64,000 bases of DNA from Limnohabitans sp. 2KL-51 (GCF_003063645.1 NZ_NESJ01000016.1:1-64000); one strand, 5' to 3'. Counted from the first letter of the stretch, positions 52,777 through 62,637 are shown. Made by a program: numbers and translations. The notes: a model not told the origin generated them from the letters alone.

Positions 52777-55077
52777 TCAGCTGTGGGCCTGGGCTACCGC
52801 CAGTGCCGTCATGTTGAGCACCCGGCGTACCGTGGCCGCAGGGGTCAGGATGTGCGCAGTGCCGGCTGTACCCATCAGGATCGGGCCTACCGTCACGCCG
52901 CCGCTGGTGGTGGTTTTCAGCACGTTGTACAAAATGTTGGCCGCATCCAGGTTGGGACAGACCAGCAAATTCGCCGAGCCGCTGAGCGTGCTGTCTTCCA
53001 GGTAAACATTGCGGATTTCGGGCTGCAATGCCGCATCGCCGTGCAGCTCGCCATCGCATTCGATGTCGGGGTGCTGCGCCACAAACAGGTCACGCGCCAG
53101 ACGCATCTTGCGGGCCGATGCGCGCTTGGACGAGCCATAGCTGGAGTGCGAAAGGAAAGCCACTTTGGGCACAATGCCAAAGCGTTGAATCTCTTTGACC
53201 GCCATGGCCGCGATTTCGGCAAGCTGGTCGGCGCTCGGGTCTTCGTTGACATAGGTGTCGGTGATGAACAGTGGCCCCAAGTCACTCACGAGTGCGTTCA
53301 CGGCAGCGTAATTGGTCGCACCTGCGCGTTTGCCCAAAATGCTATCGATGCGCTCCAGGTGCGTCATGTAGCTGCCGGTCAGGCCGCAAATCAGGCTATC
53401 GGCATCGCCCAGCGACACCATCAACGCACCAATGATGGTGTTGGAGCGGCGCACCGCTGCCTTGGCCACCGCGGGCGTGGCCCCGTGGCGCTTCATCAGC
53501 TGGTGGTAGTGCTCCCAATACTGCCGAAATCTGACGTCGTCTTCTGGGTTCACGTTGTCCACATCAACCCCTAGGCGCATGCGCAGCCCGGCTTTTTCGA
53601 TGCGTGCGGCGATCACGCTGGGGCGGCCGATCAGGATGGGGTGGGCCAGTTGGTCATCGATGGCCATTTGGGCGGCACGCAGCGCGCGCTCGTCTTCGCC
53701 ATCGGCATAGGCCACGCGCTTGTCGGCTTGGGGCACGGCCTTGGCGGCGTTGAAAATGGGGCGCATCAACAAACCGGTTTGTGAAACAAAGCTTTGCAGC
53801 TGTTGGCGGTAAGCGTCCATGTCGGTGATGGGGCGCGTGGCCACACCCGAGTCGGCAGCAGCCTGCGCCACGGCAGGCGCAATGCGCAAGATCAGGCGCG
53901 AATCAAAGGGCGTGGGGATCAGGTAGTCGCGCCCAAAAGACAGCTCTTTGCCAGCATAGGCGCTGGCCACTTCTTCACTGATGTCGGCCTTGGCCAGATC
54001 GGCGATCTGGCGCACGCAGGCCAGCTTCATGGCCTCGGTGATTTTGGTCGCACCGCAGTCCAAGGCACCTCGGAAGATGTAGGGGAAGCAAAGCACGTTG
54101 TTGACCTGGTTCGGGTAGTCCGAACGGCCGGTGGCGATGATGCAATCCGGGCGGGCGGCTTTGGCCAGCTCAGGCCGGATCTCGGGCTCGGGGTTGGCCA
54201 GCGCCAGGATCACCGGGTCACGGGCCATGGTCTTGATCATGTCCACCGTCATCACGCCGGGGGCTGAGCAGCCCAGGAACACGTCGGCCCCGTTGACGGC
54301 GTCGGCCAGGGTGCGGGCGTCGGTCTTTTGGGCGTAGCGTGCTTTGGATTCGTCGTAGCCACCGGGGCGGCCTTCGTAGATCACGCCCTTGGAGTCGCAC
54401 ACAAAAATGTTCTCGACCTTCACGCCCAAGCCCACCATCACATCCAGGCAGGCGATGGATGCAGCGCCTGCGCCCGACACGGCCAGCTTGATGCTGCCGA
54501 TGTCCTTGCTCACCAGCTCCAGGCCGTTGAGCATGGCTGCCGAGGCGATGATGGCGGTGCCGTGCTGGTCATCGTGAAAGACCGGAATGTTCATGCGCTC
54601 GCGCAGCTTCTTCTCGATGTAGAAGCACTCGGGGGCCTTGATGTCTTCGAGGTTGATGCCGCCTAAAGTGGGCTCCATGGCGGCAATGATGTCCACCAGC
54701 TTGTCCGGGTCGCGCTCGGCCAGCTCGATGTCGAACACGTCGATGCCCGCGAACTTCTTGAACAGGCAGCCCTTGCCCTCCATGACCGGCTTGGCTGCCA
54801 GCGGTCCGATATCGCCCAGGCCCAGCACGGCCGTGCCGTTGGTGATCACCGCCACCAGGTTGCCACGCGAGGTGTAGTCAAACGCTTTGGACGGGTCGGC
54901 CTCGATGTCCAGGCAGGGGTAAGCCACACCGGGCGAATAGGCCAGCGAGAGGTCGCGCTGGTTGGACAGTGGCTTGGTCGGGTTGACCGAGACCTTGCCC
55001 CGTGTGGGAAAGCGGTGGTAATCGCGGGCCGCATCGCGCAGGGCTTCTTCGGCGGGGGACAGTGGTTTTTGGCTCAT
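52777..55077 (-). CDS. maeB: NADP-dependent malic enzyme MaeB with phosphotransacetylase tail
   Basis: A 766-residue enzyme converting malate to pyruvate, CO2 and NADPH. Malic domain (about 20-160) with [20 protein letters not shown] and [14 protein letters not shown](P) domain (about 165-400) with [17 protein letters not shown] and GCSAPGVM; C-terminal phosphotransacetylase-like domain (about 430-760) with [14 protein letters not shown] and [16 protein letters not shown], which is regulatory in this family. Glyoxylate from the ureide pathway can enter malate through malate synthase, giving a metabolic link to its neighbours. Confidence 0.95.
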   Translation of the reverse strand: MSQKPLSPAEEALRDAARDYHRFPTRGKVSVNPTKPLSNQRDLSLAYSPGVAYPCLDIEADPSKAFDYTSRGNLVAVITNGTAVLGLGDIGPLAAKPVMEGKGCLFKKFAGIDVFDIELAERDPDKLVDIIAAMEPTLGGINLEDIKAPECFYIEKKLRERMNIPVFHDDQHGTAIIASAAMLNGLELVSKDIGSIKLAVSGAGAASIACLDVMVGLGVKVENIFVCDSKGVIYEGRPGGYDESKARYAQKTDARTLADAVNGADVFLGCSAPGVMTVDMIKTMARDPVILALANPEPEIRPELAKAARPDCIIATGRSDYPNQVNNVLCFPYIFRGALDCGATKITEAMKLACVRQIADLAKADISEEVASAYAGKELSFGRDYLIPTPFDSRLILRIAPAVAQAAADSGVATRPITDMDAYRQQLQSFVSQTGLLMRPIFNAAKAVPQADKRVAYADGEDERALRAAQMAIDDQLAHPILIGRPSVIAARIEKAGLRMRLGVDVDNVNPEDDVRFRQYWEHYHQLMKRHGATPAVAKAAVRRSNTIIGALMVSLGDADSLICGLTGSYMTHLERIDSILGKRAGATNYAAVNALVSDLGPLFITDTYVNEDPSADQLAEIAAMAVKEIQRFGIVPKVAFLSHSSYGSSKRASARKMRLARDLFVAQHPDIECDGELHGDAALQPEIRNVYLEDSTLSGSANLLVCPNLDAANILYNVLKTTTSGGVTVGPILMGTAGTAHILTPAATVRRVLNMTALAVAQAHS

Positions 55078-55173
55078 GGAAGGTGTCTCTTTTGCTCAGG
55101 AAAAGGAATCAATGAGAAAGCGTAACCTATTTGGCGTGTACAAGACCATGCGGATTACCTGCATAAAAAGCAA

Positions 55174-55200
55174 AAAAGCCAAGCGCTGGGCTTGGCTTTT
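55174..55200 (-). terminator. Rho-independent terminator after the nucleobase permease
   Basis: AAAAGCCAAG (55174-55183) and CTTGGCTTTT (55191-55200) with a 7-nt loop; the A and T runs on both sides let it work in either direction. It lies 36 bp past the permease stop on the minus strand. Confidence 0.8.
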
Positions 55201-55235
55201 GCGGTCTTTGTGACGCTGTTCAGCGTTCAGTGGAC

Positions 55236-56717
55236 TCAGTGCGAATCGGCTTGTTTGGCCGCTTCGACGGCTTCGCTGCTGTCGCCGTTGGCGCCATTGA
55301 AGTACAGGTTCAAGAGCACGGCGCTGATGGAGGCCAGCAAAATGCCCGACTCGATCAGTGGGTGGATGCTGTGCGGCATCCACTGCAGGTAGCGCGGGGC
55401 AATCAATGGGATCATGCCAAAGCCGATCGAGATGGCCACGATGAACAGGTTGTTGCGGTTGCCCTTGTAGTCCACGTTGGCCAGGATGCGGATGCCGGTG
55501 GCAGCCACCATGCCGAACATCACCAAGCCCGCACCGCCCAACACAAAGGTGGGCAGCGACTCGACCAGAGCCGCCATTTTGGGCAGCAGCCCCAGCACGA
55601 TCAGGATCACACCACCGGCCACGCAGACGAAGCGGCTTTTCACGCCCGTCACACCCACCAGGCCCACGTTTTGCGAGAAGCTGGTGTAGGGGAAGGTGTT
55701 GAAGATACCGCCGATCAAGGTGCCCAGACCATCGGTGCGCAGACCTGCGGTGAGCATTTTTTGATCGACTTTTTTGCCCGTCAGATCGCCCAAGGCGAGG
55801 AACATGCCGGTCGACTCGATCATCACCACGATCATCACCAAGGTCATGGTCAGGATCAGGATCGGGTCAAAGACGGGGGCGGCAATTTCGAAGGGCAGCA
55901 CCAAGTCAAACCAGCCGGCTTTGCCGACTTTGTCGAACGTCATGAGGCCAGCGGCCGTGGCCACTACGCCACCGATCACGATGCCCAACAGCACCGAAAT
56001 GTTGGCCACAAAGCCACGGGCGTACTTGGCAATCAACAAAATGGACACCAACACAATGGCAGCGATGCCGATGTGCGACAGCTGCGCGTACTTGGGGTTG
56101 GGCACCGAGCCCACGATGTTCATGCCTGCAGGCACCGGGGGCACTGCGCCTGAGCTGGCGGCTTGTTTGGCGGCATCGAGCCAAGCCAGGTGTTCCAGGT
56201 TGGGGATGCTGGGGGCTGTGGGGCCGAAGGGGTTGCCAAAAATCCAGTTGATGCCCACACGCATCAAGCTGATGCCAATGACGGCAATGATGGTGCCCGT
56301 GACCACAGGCGGGAAAAACCGCAGCATGCGGCTGACGATGGGCGCAATCAAGATGGAGATTACCCCCGCGCCAATGATGGCCCCGAAGATCAGCCCCGCG
56401 CCTTGCACGCCCGGGTTGTTGTTGGCCATGGCCACCATGGGGGCCACAGACGCAAACGTCACGCCCATCATCACGGGCAGCTTGATGCCAAACCACTGTG
56501 TGGCGCCGAGCGATTGGATCAGCGTGACGATGCCGCAGCAAAACAGGTCGGCTGAGATCAGCATCGCCACTTGCTCGGGGCTGAGCTTGAGGGCGCGGCC
56601 CACGATCAGGGGCACGGCCACCGCGCCGGCATACATCACCAGCACATGTTGCAGGCCCAAAGCGGCGAGCTTGCCATTGGGCAAATGCTCGTCAACGGGG
56701 TGGATGGTTGAACTCAT
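55236..56717 (-). CDS. NCS2-family uric acid/xanthine permease
   Basis: A 493-residue proton symporter with about 14 helices (nucleobase:cation symporter 2, COG2233 type). Signatures are GLQHVLVMYAGAVAVPLIVG at the N-terminus, TVIAVIGISLMRVG-like TGTIIAVIGISLMRVGINW, and the substrate motif VVMIESTGMFLALGDLTGKK. FNTFPYTSFSQNVGLVGVTG follows. Motif Gln/Glu residues cannot separate xanthine from urate here, but linkage to uraH/puuE favours urate or xanthine. A TTGTGTACAG box lies about 75 bp upstream. Confidence 0.93.
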   Translation of the reverse strand: MSSTIHPVDEHLPNGKLAALGLQHVLVMYAGAVAVPLIVGRALKLSPEQVAMLISADLFCCGIVTLIQSLGATQWFGIKLPVMMGVTFASVAPMVAMANNNPGVQGAGLIFGAIIGAGVISILIAPIVSRMLRFFPPVVTGTIIAVIGISLMRVGINWIFGNPFGPTAPSIPNLEHLAWLDAAKQAASSGAVPPVPAGMNIVGSVPNPKYAQLSHIGIAAIVLVSILLIAKYARGFVANISVLLGIVIGGVVATAAGLMTFDKVGKAGWFDLVLPFEIAAPVFDPILILTMTLVMIVVMIESTGMFLALGDLTGKKVDQKMLTAGLRTDGLGTLIGGIFNTFPYTSFSQNVGLVGVTGVKSRFVCVAGGVILIVLGLLPKMAALVESLPTFVLGGAGLVMFGMVAATGIRILANVDYKGNRNNLFIVAISIGFGMIPLIAPRYLQWMPHSIHPLIESGILLASISAVLLNLYFNGANGDSSEAVEAAKQADSH

Positions 56718-56792
56718 GGAGGGGTCTCCTGAAAAGTAAACAGAGGGGAAAACTGCAAAAAAAACTAAATGTGTGCTTCTTTGTGTTCCAAA

Positions 56793-56802
56793 CTGTACAC
56801 AA
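56793..56802. promoter_or_regulatory. GntR-type operator-like site before the permease
   Basis: CTGTACACAA on the plus strand, TTGTGTACAG on the minus strand. It shares the TTGT-NN-ACA layout with the sites at 51464 and 62638. Confidence 0.45.
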
Positions 56803-56862
56803 AATAGAATGCGATGTGGATGCGTGAAAACCCTGTGTATTCAAGGTCAATGGCCCCGGACG

Positions 56863-56898
56863 CAAAAAACCGCCTGAACCCCGAAGGGCGGCGGCTTT
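56863..56898 (-). terminator. Terminator after the phytanoyl-CoA dioxygenase-like gene
   Basis: Read on the minus strand: GCCGCC, GCCC-TTCG-GGGT core, then GGCGG followed by six T residues. It begins 18 bp after the stop at 56917 and ends the ureide operon. Confidence 0.75.
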
Positions 56899-56916
56899 CA
56901 GTGCACGCTGGTCAAC

Positions 56917-57759
56917 TCAAACCGACATCAGCGGAAACAGCGCATGGTCCATCGGTACCCCGGCGGGCAGTTCCTGGTCCAGCCCGGGGAAGGGCGGCGA
57001 GGTAACCCAGGGCCTTGGCGCGTGAGTCATGTCGTCGCCCAAAAAGCGCACCGAGTACACACGCCTGCGCTGAGTTCCGTCCACCCCGGCCGATGCGTGC
57101 AGGCTGAGCATGTGAAAACACACCAAATCACCCGGCTGCAAGTCCCAGCCGAGGATGGGGAAGTCTTCGCGGTGCTTGTCGATGTCGGGCAACTCGGTCA
57201 GCGAGCCTTCGGGGAACCATTTGGCCTGGTTGCTCATGAAGGTGCGTGGCATGAGCCAAGGGCCACGGTGTGAGCCCGCGACAAACTCCAGCGTGGACGG
57301 CCGGGACACCGGGTCCACCGGAATCCAGAAGCTGATGTTTTGCAGGCCGTCCACGTTGTAATAGGGCTGGTCTTGGTGCCAAGGCGTGCGCTGGCGCGTG
57401 CCGGGTTCCTTGACCAACAGGTGGTCGTGGTACAGGCGCACCGTCTGGCTTTGCATCAGGCGCTGCGCCAGTGCGGCCAGGGGCGTGTCGAAGATGAAGC
57501 GCTTGTACGGCGGGATGCCCTGCCAGTTGCAAAAGTCTTCAAAAAACCGCCCCGGATCGTCTGGCCGACTGGCCACCATGCCGCGCGGGCTGGGGTGGGC
57601 CAGGTTGGCCTCGATGCCGTCCCGCAGCAGGGCCACTTCTTCGGGCGTGAACAAGTTGCGGATGCACACCGCGCCATCGCGCTGGTAGTTGGCCACGTCC
57701 TGGTCGGTGGTGCAGGCCTGCACACGCTGGCGCAGGGTTTCAAGCCGCGGCGCGCTCAT
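56917..57759 (-). CDS. Phytanoyl-CoA dioxygenase (PhyH)-family enzyme
   Basis: A 280-residue Fe(II)/2-oxoglutarate-dependent oxygenase. The iron-binding HxD is in TPWHQDQPYYNVDG, the distal His in LVCFHMLSLHASAG, and the 2-oxoglutarate-binding Arg in RRRVYSVRFLGDD. No membrane or export signal. It is two bases after an M20 hydrolase gene and at the end of the uraD-allC/M20 operon, so its substrate may be a purine- or ureide-related compound; XanA-type xanthine hydroxylases are also 2-oxoglutarate enzymes, but they belong to another family. Confidence 0.87.
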   Translation of the reverse strand: MSAPRLETLRQRVQACTTDQDVANYQRDGAVCIRNLFTPEEVALLRDGIEANLAHPSPRGMVASRPDDPGRFFEDFCNWQGIPPYKRFIFDTPLAALAQRLMQSQTVRLYHDHLLVKEPGTRQRTPWHQDQPYYNVDGLQNISFWIPVDPVSRPSTLEFVAGSHRGPWLMPRTFMSNQAKWFPEGSLTELPDIDKHREDFPILGWDLQPGDLVCFHMLSLHASAGVDGTQRRRVYSVRFLGDDMTHAPRPWVTSPPFPGLDQELPAGVPMDHALFPLMSV

Positions 57760-57761
57760 GT

Positions 57762-59027
57762 TCAGGCCAACAAATCCAGCAACGTTCGTGCGATCACCTT
57801 GGTCGCCCGGCGCAGGTCTTCCAGCTCGACATGCTCATCGGCACGTTTGGCGTTGGATTCGAGCACGGTGCGCGGGCCTGCGCCGTAGATCACGCCGGGG
57901 ATGCCGCGCTCCACATACAGGCGCACGTCGGTGTAAAGCGGTGTGCCGATGGCGGGGATGGGTTCACCAAAGACTTGGCCGCCGTGTTTCTGGATCGCGT
58001 CCACCAGTGGCTTATTGCCGGGCAGGGGTTTCATGGCATTGGCCAGCAGCATGCGGCGCACATCCACTTTCAGCACATGGCCACCGCGTGGCGGCTTGAA
58101 GCTGGCGGCGGCGTCGGCAATGGTTTTGCGGATGCTGGCCTCGACTTCGGCCGGGTTCTCTTCGGGGATCATGCGGCGGTCGAGCTTGAAGCCGACTTTG
58201 CCGGGTACCACGTTGGTGTTGGTGCCGCCTTCGATCAGGCCCACGTTCAGATAGGGGTGGCTGATGCCCTCGACCTTGGAGGTGACTTTCAGGTATTGCG
58301 TGTTGAGGGCGAGCAGGGCATTCAAGATGTGCACCGCACCTTGCAGCGCGTCGGTGCCGCTGTCAGGAATGGCCGCGTGCGACATCTCGCCTTGGACGGT
58401 GACTTCCATTTGTAGGCAGCCGTTGTGCGCGGTGACCACTTGGTAGCTGAAGCCTGCGGCGATCATCAAATCGGGCTTGGTCAGGCCTTTGGCCAGCAGC
58501 CAGCCGGGGCCTATTTCGCCGCCAAACTCTTCGTCGTAGGTGAAGTGCAGTTCCACGCCACCCTTCAGCTTGGCATTGAGCGATTCAAGCGCCCGCGTGG
58601 CAAAGGTGAAGGTGGAGAAGTCGCACTTGCTCACGGCGGTGGCGCGGCCATACATGGCGCCGTTGTGGATTTCGCCGCCGTAGGGCGGGTGCGTCCAGCC
58701 TTCGCCGGGCGGCACCACGTCACCGTGCGCGTTCAGGGCAATGGTTTTGCCTTCGCCGTACTTTCTGCGCACGATCAGGTTCGTGACGGACTCCAGGCCG
58801 TAGGCTTTGACTTCGGAGGCAGGCACAGGGTGCTTTTCTGCGTCAAAGCCCATGGGTGCCAGCAGCTCGGCGGTGCGCTCGGCGTGGGGCGCGTTGTTGC
58901 CGGGTGGGGTGTCGGTGGGCACTTGCACCAGGGCCTGCAAAAACTTGACCTGTTCGTCAAAATGCGCGTCGATCCAGGTGTCGAGTTGTTGGTATTGTTG
59001 TTCGTGGTTGACGTTGGGGGCGCTCAT
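57762..59027 (-). CDS. M20-family amidohydrolase/peptidase
   Basis: A 421-residue zinc hydrolase of the ArgE/DapE/CPG2 type, starting at ATG 59027 (MSAPNVNHEQQYQQLD). Metal ligands: IALNAHGDVVPPGEGW, the catalytic GGEIHNGAMYGRATAVSKCD, and FTYDEEFGGEIGPGW. The lid domain follows with GEMSHAAIPDSGTDAL. A Cys/Lys (SKCD) replaces the common KG(K)D after the metal Asp. It overlaps the uraD-allC stop (ATGA), so it is expressed with ureide breakdown and may act on a ureido or carbamoyl compound. Confidence 0.9.
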   Translation of the reverse strand: MSAPNVNHEQQYQQLDTWIDAHFDEQVKFLQALVQVPTDTPPGNNAPHAERTAELLAPMGFDAEKHPVPASEVKAYGLESVTNLIVRRKYGEGKTIALNAHGDVVPPGEGWTHPPYGGEIHNGAMYGRATAVSKCDFSTFTFATRALESLNAKLKGGVELHFTYDEEFGGEIGPGWLLAKGLTKPDLMIAAGFSYQVVTAHNGCLQMEVTVQGEMSHAAIPDSGTDALQGAVHILNALLALNTQYLKVTSKVEGISHPYLNVGLIEGGTNTNVVPGKVGFKLDRRMIPEENPAEVEASIRKTIADAAASFKPPRGGHVLKVDVRRMLLANAMKPLPGNKPLVDAIQKHGGQVFGEPIPAIGTPLYTDVRLYVERGIPGVIYGAGPRTVLESNAKRADEHVELEDLRRATKVIARTLLDLLA

Positions 59028-60799
59028 GACAATTCCGTTGTAAGTTGGTTCAAAACATGGGTGAAGGCGTCGACGCACAGCTGCATGTCGTCGCTGGTGG
59101 TCGATTCGCGTGGGTTGTGGCTGATGCCCCCGTTTTCGCCCCGCACAAACAACATGGCTTGCGGCATGACTTCGTGCAGCTTCATCGCGTCGTGGCCTGC
59201 GCCGCTGGGCAGTTTGAACAGCGGTACGCCCAATGCGCCCACGGCGCGTTCCCAAAGGGCTTGCCACTCGGGGGCGCTGGGGGCCGCGTCGGCGCTCATG
59301 GTCAGCTCGGCTTTGACGCGCACGCCACGGCGTTCGGCAATCTGGTTGAGTTGGCTCATCACATCCGCCACCAGCGCGTCGCGCTGTGCGTCGGTGGGGG
59401 CGCGCATGTCCAGGCTGAAAGTGCAGCGGCCGGGCACCACGTTGATGGAGCCGTTGGGCACTTGCAGTTGGCCAATGGTGCCCACACTGTCGCCGTCTTG
59501 GGCGGCGCGTTGCTCCATGTACAGCGCCAATTCGGCCACGGCGCAGGCCGCGTCGCGGCGGCGGTCCATGGGGGTGGTGCCTGCGTGGCTGGCGGTGCCA
59601 ATCACTTCGCACAGGTAACGCACGCTGCCGTTGATGGACGTGACCACGCCCAGCGGGATGTTCACTTCGTTGAGTACTGGGCCTTGTTCGATGTGCACTT
59701 CGACAAAGCCGAGGTACTGCGCCGGGTCGCGCTGGATTTTGGGGATGTCGTCGATGCAAAGGCCCGCGTTTTGCATGGCTGCGCGCATGGTGATGCCATC
59801 GGCGTCTTGCTGGTCCAGCCAAGCAGGGTTGAATTGGCCAATGAGCGCGCCAGAGCCCAAGAAGGTGGCTTTGTAGCGTTGGCCTTCTTCTTCGGCAAAG
59901 GCCACGACTTCGATGCCGAAAGGCAGACGCTTGGCTTGCTGGTGCAGCTGCTGCACGCAGGCCATGGGCACAAAGATGCCCAAGCGCCCGTCGTACTTGC
60001 CGCCGTTGCGCACGGTGTCGTAGTGGCTGCCTGTCATGAGGTATTTGCCGCCTGTTGTGGCCGGGTGGTAGCGGCCCACCACGTTGCCCACCGCGTCGGT
60101 ATAAACCTCGTCAAAACCGCAGTCGCGCATGTTTTTCATGATGCGCTGGGCGCAGGCGCGGTGCGCGTCGGTCAGGTACGTGACGGTAAGTTGGCCCACT
60201 TCAGCAAAGCCAGGGTCGCTGTGCTGTGCCAGTTGTTCTTGCCAGTCCCAGACCTGGTGGCCCAGCGCGGGTGCCACACCAAATTTGTCATTCAGGCGGA
60301 TTTCGGCGATGCGGTGGATGTTGCGCAAACACTCTTGCAACTCCATATCGGGGTGGCCGAAAAGGCGGCGCTCGAAGGCATCGATGATCTGTTTTTTACT
60401 CAAGCCCAAGCCACGCGGGCCGCGCACGGCCAAGATGAAGGGCCACCCAAATTTGGCGTTGTAGTCGGCGTTGAGTTTTTGGATTTTGGCGAACTCTTCG
60501 GGCGTGCAATCGGTCAGGCCCGCCTTGGATTGTTCGTTGGTCGACTCGGCCGTCAGAGTCTTGCTGACCATGGCCTTGCCCGCTAGCTCGGGGTGAGCCC
60601 GGATCAGGCCCAGCTGCGCGTCGCGTCCGGCGTGTGCCAGCACTTCGCACATGGCGTGCTTGAGGTGTGCCAGCGATGTGAAAGGGCGTTCATTGAGCGC
60701 TTGCTCGGCGATCCATGGCGAGTGCTCGTACAGGCCGTCGAGCATTTGCGCGGCGTCAGCTGGAGACGCGCTGTTGAGTTGTTCAAGTGTCAAGGACAT
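59024..60799 (-). CDS. Fused OHCU decarboxylase / allantoate amidohydrolase (UraD-AllC)
   Basis: A 591-residue two-enzyme protein from ATG 60799 (MSLTLEQLNSASPADAAQM). Residues 1-170 are OHCU decarboxylase (UraD): catalytic-type blocks LIRAHPELAGKA, EFAKIQKLNADYNAKFGWPF, and RRLFGHPDMELQECL, giving S-allantoin. Residues about 180-591 are an M20 Zn hydrolase of the allantoate amidohydrolase/ureidoglycolate group: MTGSHYDTVRNGGKYDGRLG, VVAFAEEEGQRYKATFLGS, VEVHIEQGPVL, and HAGTTPMDRRRDAA. The fusion joins two steps separated only by allantoinase (PuuE, the upstream gene). REP-like DNA fills the 119-bp gap to puuE. Confidence 0.94.
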   Translation of the reverse strand: MSLTLEQLNSASPADAAQMLDGLYEHSPWIAEQALNERPFTSLAHLKHAMCEVLAHAGRDAQLGLIRAHPELAGKAMVSKTLTAESTNEQSKAGLTDCTPEEFAKIQKLNADYNAKFGWPFILAVRGPRGLGLSKKQIIDAFERRLFGHPDMELQECLRNIHRIAEIRLNDKFGVAPALGHQVWDWQEQLAQHSDPGFAEVGQLTVTYLTDAHRACAQRIMKNMRDCGFDEVYTDAVGNVVGRYHPATTGGKYLMTGSHYDTVRNGGKYDGRLGIFVPMACVQQLHQQAKRLPFGIEVVAFAEEEGQRYKATFLGSGALIGQFNPAWLDQQDADGITMRAAMQNAGLCIDDIPKIQRDPAQYLGFVEVHIEQGPVLNEVNIPLGVVTSINGSVRYLCEVIGTASHAGTTPMDRRRDAACAVAELALYMEQRAAQDGDSVGTIGQLQVPNGSINVVPGRCTFSLDMRAPTDAQRDALVADVMSQLNQIAERRGVRVKAELTMSADAAPSAPEWQALWERAVGALGVPLFKLPSGAGHDAMKLHEVMPQAMLFVRGENGGISHNPRESTTSDDMQLCVDAFTHVLNQLTTELS

Positions 60800-60838
60800 G
60801 GGTGTTTCCGTGCAGGGTTGAATAGGCAGTTGTCTTTT

Positions 60839-60912
60839 TATAGGAGCCCACCCTGTGGGCGATGTGTTCGGTGGTGGTCCACTAACTATCGCGCACGGGG
60901 TGCGCTCCCACA
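60839..60912. repeat. Second REP-like repeat, between puuE and uraD-allC
   Basis: TAGGAGCCCACCC (60841-60853), GGGCGAT and later ATCGCGCACGGGGTGCGCTCCCA. It is a diverged relative of the 77-bp repeat at 36585-36661, with weaker pairing of its arms. Confidence 0.65.
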
Positions 60913-60918
60913 ATTCGT

Positions 60919-61869
60919 TCACTCGGTATACGGGTGTGTTGCCTTCCAATGTCGCGCAATGTCGAGGCGCCTGGCCACCCACACCTTGTCGTGCGACTGG
61001 ATGTGGTCCAAAAAGCGCTGCAGCGCGGTGATGCGCCCCGGGCGGCCGAGCAGGCGGCAGTGCATGCCAATGCTCATCATCTTGGGGGCGTTGTCACCAT
61101 TGGGGTCACCTTCTGCGTAAAGCGCGTCAAATGTGTCCTTCATGTACTGGAAAAATGGGTCGGCGTGCGAATAGCCTTGGGGCAGCGCAAAGCGCATGTC
61201 GTTGCAGTCCAGGGTGTAGGGCACGATGAGCTGCGGCACGTCGGTGCCGTCTGATTTGCGCACCTTCATCCATAACGGCAGGTCGTCGCCGTAGTAGTCG
61301 CTGTCGTACTCAAAGCCGCCAAAATCGGCCACCAAGCGGCGCGTATTGGGGCTGTCGCGCCCCGTGTACCAGCCCAAGGGGCGCTCACCGGTCAGCTTTT
61401 GAATGATCTCCATGGCCTCGGCCATGTGGGCGCGTTCGGTGGCCTCGTCGATGTGCTGGTAGTGAATCCACTTGAGGCCGTGGCAAGCGATGTCGTAACC
61501 GAGCTCCTTGAATGCTGCAGTCAACTCGGGGTGCCTTTGAAGCGAGGTGGCCACGCCAAACACCGTGAGTGGCAGGCCACGCTTTTCAAACTCGCGCAGG
61601 ATGCGCCACACGCCTGCACGCGAGCCGTATTCGTAGATGCCTTCCATGCTGATGTGCCGCTCGGGGAAGGACGGAGGGTTGAACATTTCAGACAGAAATT
61701 GCTCGGAACCCGCATCGCCGTGCAGTACCGAGTTTTCGCCGCCTTCTTCGTAGTTCAGCACAAACTGCACGGCCACGCGGGCGCCACCGGGCCATTGGGC
61801 GTGCGGCACATGGCGGCCGTAGCCCATCAGGTCGCGGGGGTAGGGGAGGGTGGAGTCGTAGGTGCTCAT
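60919..61869 (-). CDS. puuE: Allantoinase PuuE (polysaccharide-deacetylase fold)
   Basis: A 316-residue cofactor-independent or metal-light allantoinase hydrolysing S-allantoin to allantoate. Family blocks: YPRDLMGYGRHVPHAQWPGG, FVLNYEEGGENSVLHGD, SRAGVWRILREFEKRGLPLT, YDIACHGLKWIHYQHI, and LGWYTGRDSPNTRRLV. It lies 27 bp after gntR, starting the ureide operon with it. Confidence 0.96.
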   Translation of the reverse strand: MSTYDSTLPYPRDLMGYGRHVPHAQWPGGARVAVQFVLNYEEGGENSVLHGDAGSEQFLSEMFNPPSFPERHISMEGIYEYGSRAGVWRILREFEKRGLPLTVFGVATSLQRHPELTAAFKELGYDIACHGLKWIHYQHIDEATERAHMAEAMEIIQKLTGERPLGWYTGRDSPNTRRLVADFGGFEYDSDYYGDDLPLWMKVRKSDGTDVPQLIVPYTLDCNDMRFALPQGYSHADPFFQYMKDTFDALYAEGDPNGDNAPKMMSIGMHCRLLGRPGRITALQRFLDHIQSHDKVWVARRLDIARHWKATHPYTE

Positions 61870-61896
61870 GCTGTGCTCTTGCGGGTGCTCAAAGGT

Positions 61897-62562
61897 TCAG
61901 GCCAAGGCCAGGGAAATGTCGTGGGTGGGGACTTTGCGGTCAAAGGTCAAACTGGCTTCGACGTGCAGAAGGTGCTCGTGCATCAGGCGCACGGCCAACT
62001 CCGAGTCCTGCGCCTCCAGCGCGGCCACGATGGTCACATGCTCGTCGGTCGAGTGCTCGGCCTCGTTGCGCGACTGGTACATCAGCGTGATCAGGGCGCA
62101 GCGCGAGATCAATTCGCCCAGCACCTGGGCCAGCACATCGTTGTGCATCAACTCGGCCATGCGCACATGAAAGTCGCCCAGCAGTTCGGTGCGACCGGTG
62201 ATGTCGCCTTGTTTCACGGCTTCACGCTCTTGTTTGATGTGTTCTCTCAGCGCCACGATTTGTTCGGGCGTGACCTGTTGCACAAAGGCGCGGGTCATCT
62301 CGGCCTCCAGCATGCGGCGTACCGCAAACACCTGTTGCGCTTCTTCGACCGAAGGGGCGGCCACAAAAGCGCCGCGTGCGGGCTCAAGTTTGATCAACCG
62401 GTTTTGCGACAACTGGAACAGCGCCTGTCGCACCAGCGTGCGCGACACACCAAAGTGGTCGGCCAGCTTTTGCTCGGCCAGCTTGGAACCGGGCAAAAGC
62501 CGATGCTCCACGATGGCGCGGGTCAGCGATTCGACGATGTGGTGCGTGGTGGAAGTTTCCAT
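61897..62562 (-). CDS. GntR-family regulator (FCD type)
   Basis: A 221-residue regulator. The winged helix (about 8-75) has SKLAEQKLADHFGVSRTLVRQALFQLSQ (key part: HFGVSRTLVRQALFQL). The C-terminal FCD effector domain (about 85-210) carries metal-type residues in DFHVRMAELMHND and MHEHLLHVEASL. It is upstream of puuE and divergent from uraH, with a TTGTATACAC site between. It probably senses a ureide intermediate; which one is unknown. Confidence 0.92.
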   Translation of the reverse strand: METSTTHHIVESLTRAIVEHRLLPGSKLAEQKLADHFGVSRTLVRQALFQLSQNRLIKLEPARGAFVAAPSVEEAQQVFAVRRMLEAEMTRAFVQQVTPEQIVALREHIKQEREAVKQGDITGRTELLGDFHVRMAELMHNDVLAQVLGELISRCALITLMYQSRNEAEHSTDEHVTIVAALEAQDSELAVRLMHEHLLHVEASLTFDRKVPTHDISLALA

Positions 62563-62637
62563 GTCTCGCGGTCCCTTTGGGGATGTACCCAGGTGTTTTT
62601 GTGTCGGTGGCGCAAATCATAGTCACCAAAAGCAAAA

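Noticed and set aside
55137..55145. GTGTACAAG as a fourth GntR site before maeB
   Set aside because: The spacing of the two half-sites differs (no NN between TGT and ACA), so it does not fit the other three.
59028..59822. N-terminal extension of the M20 hydrolase frame
   Set aside because: Arg/Pro/His-rich shadow of the uraD-allC fusion; ATG 59027 with ATGA overlap is the real start.
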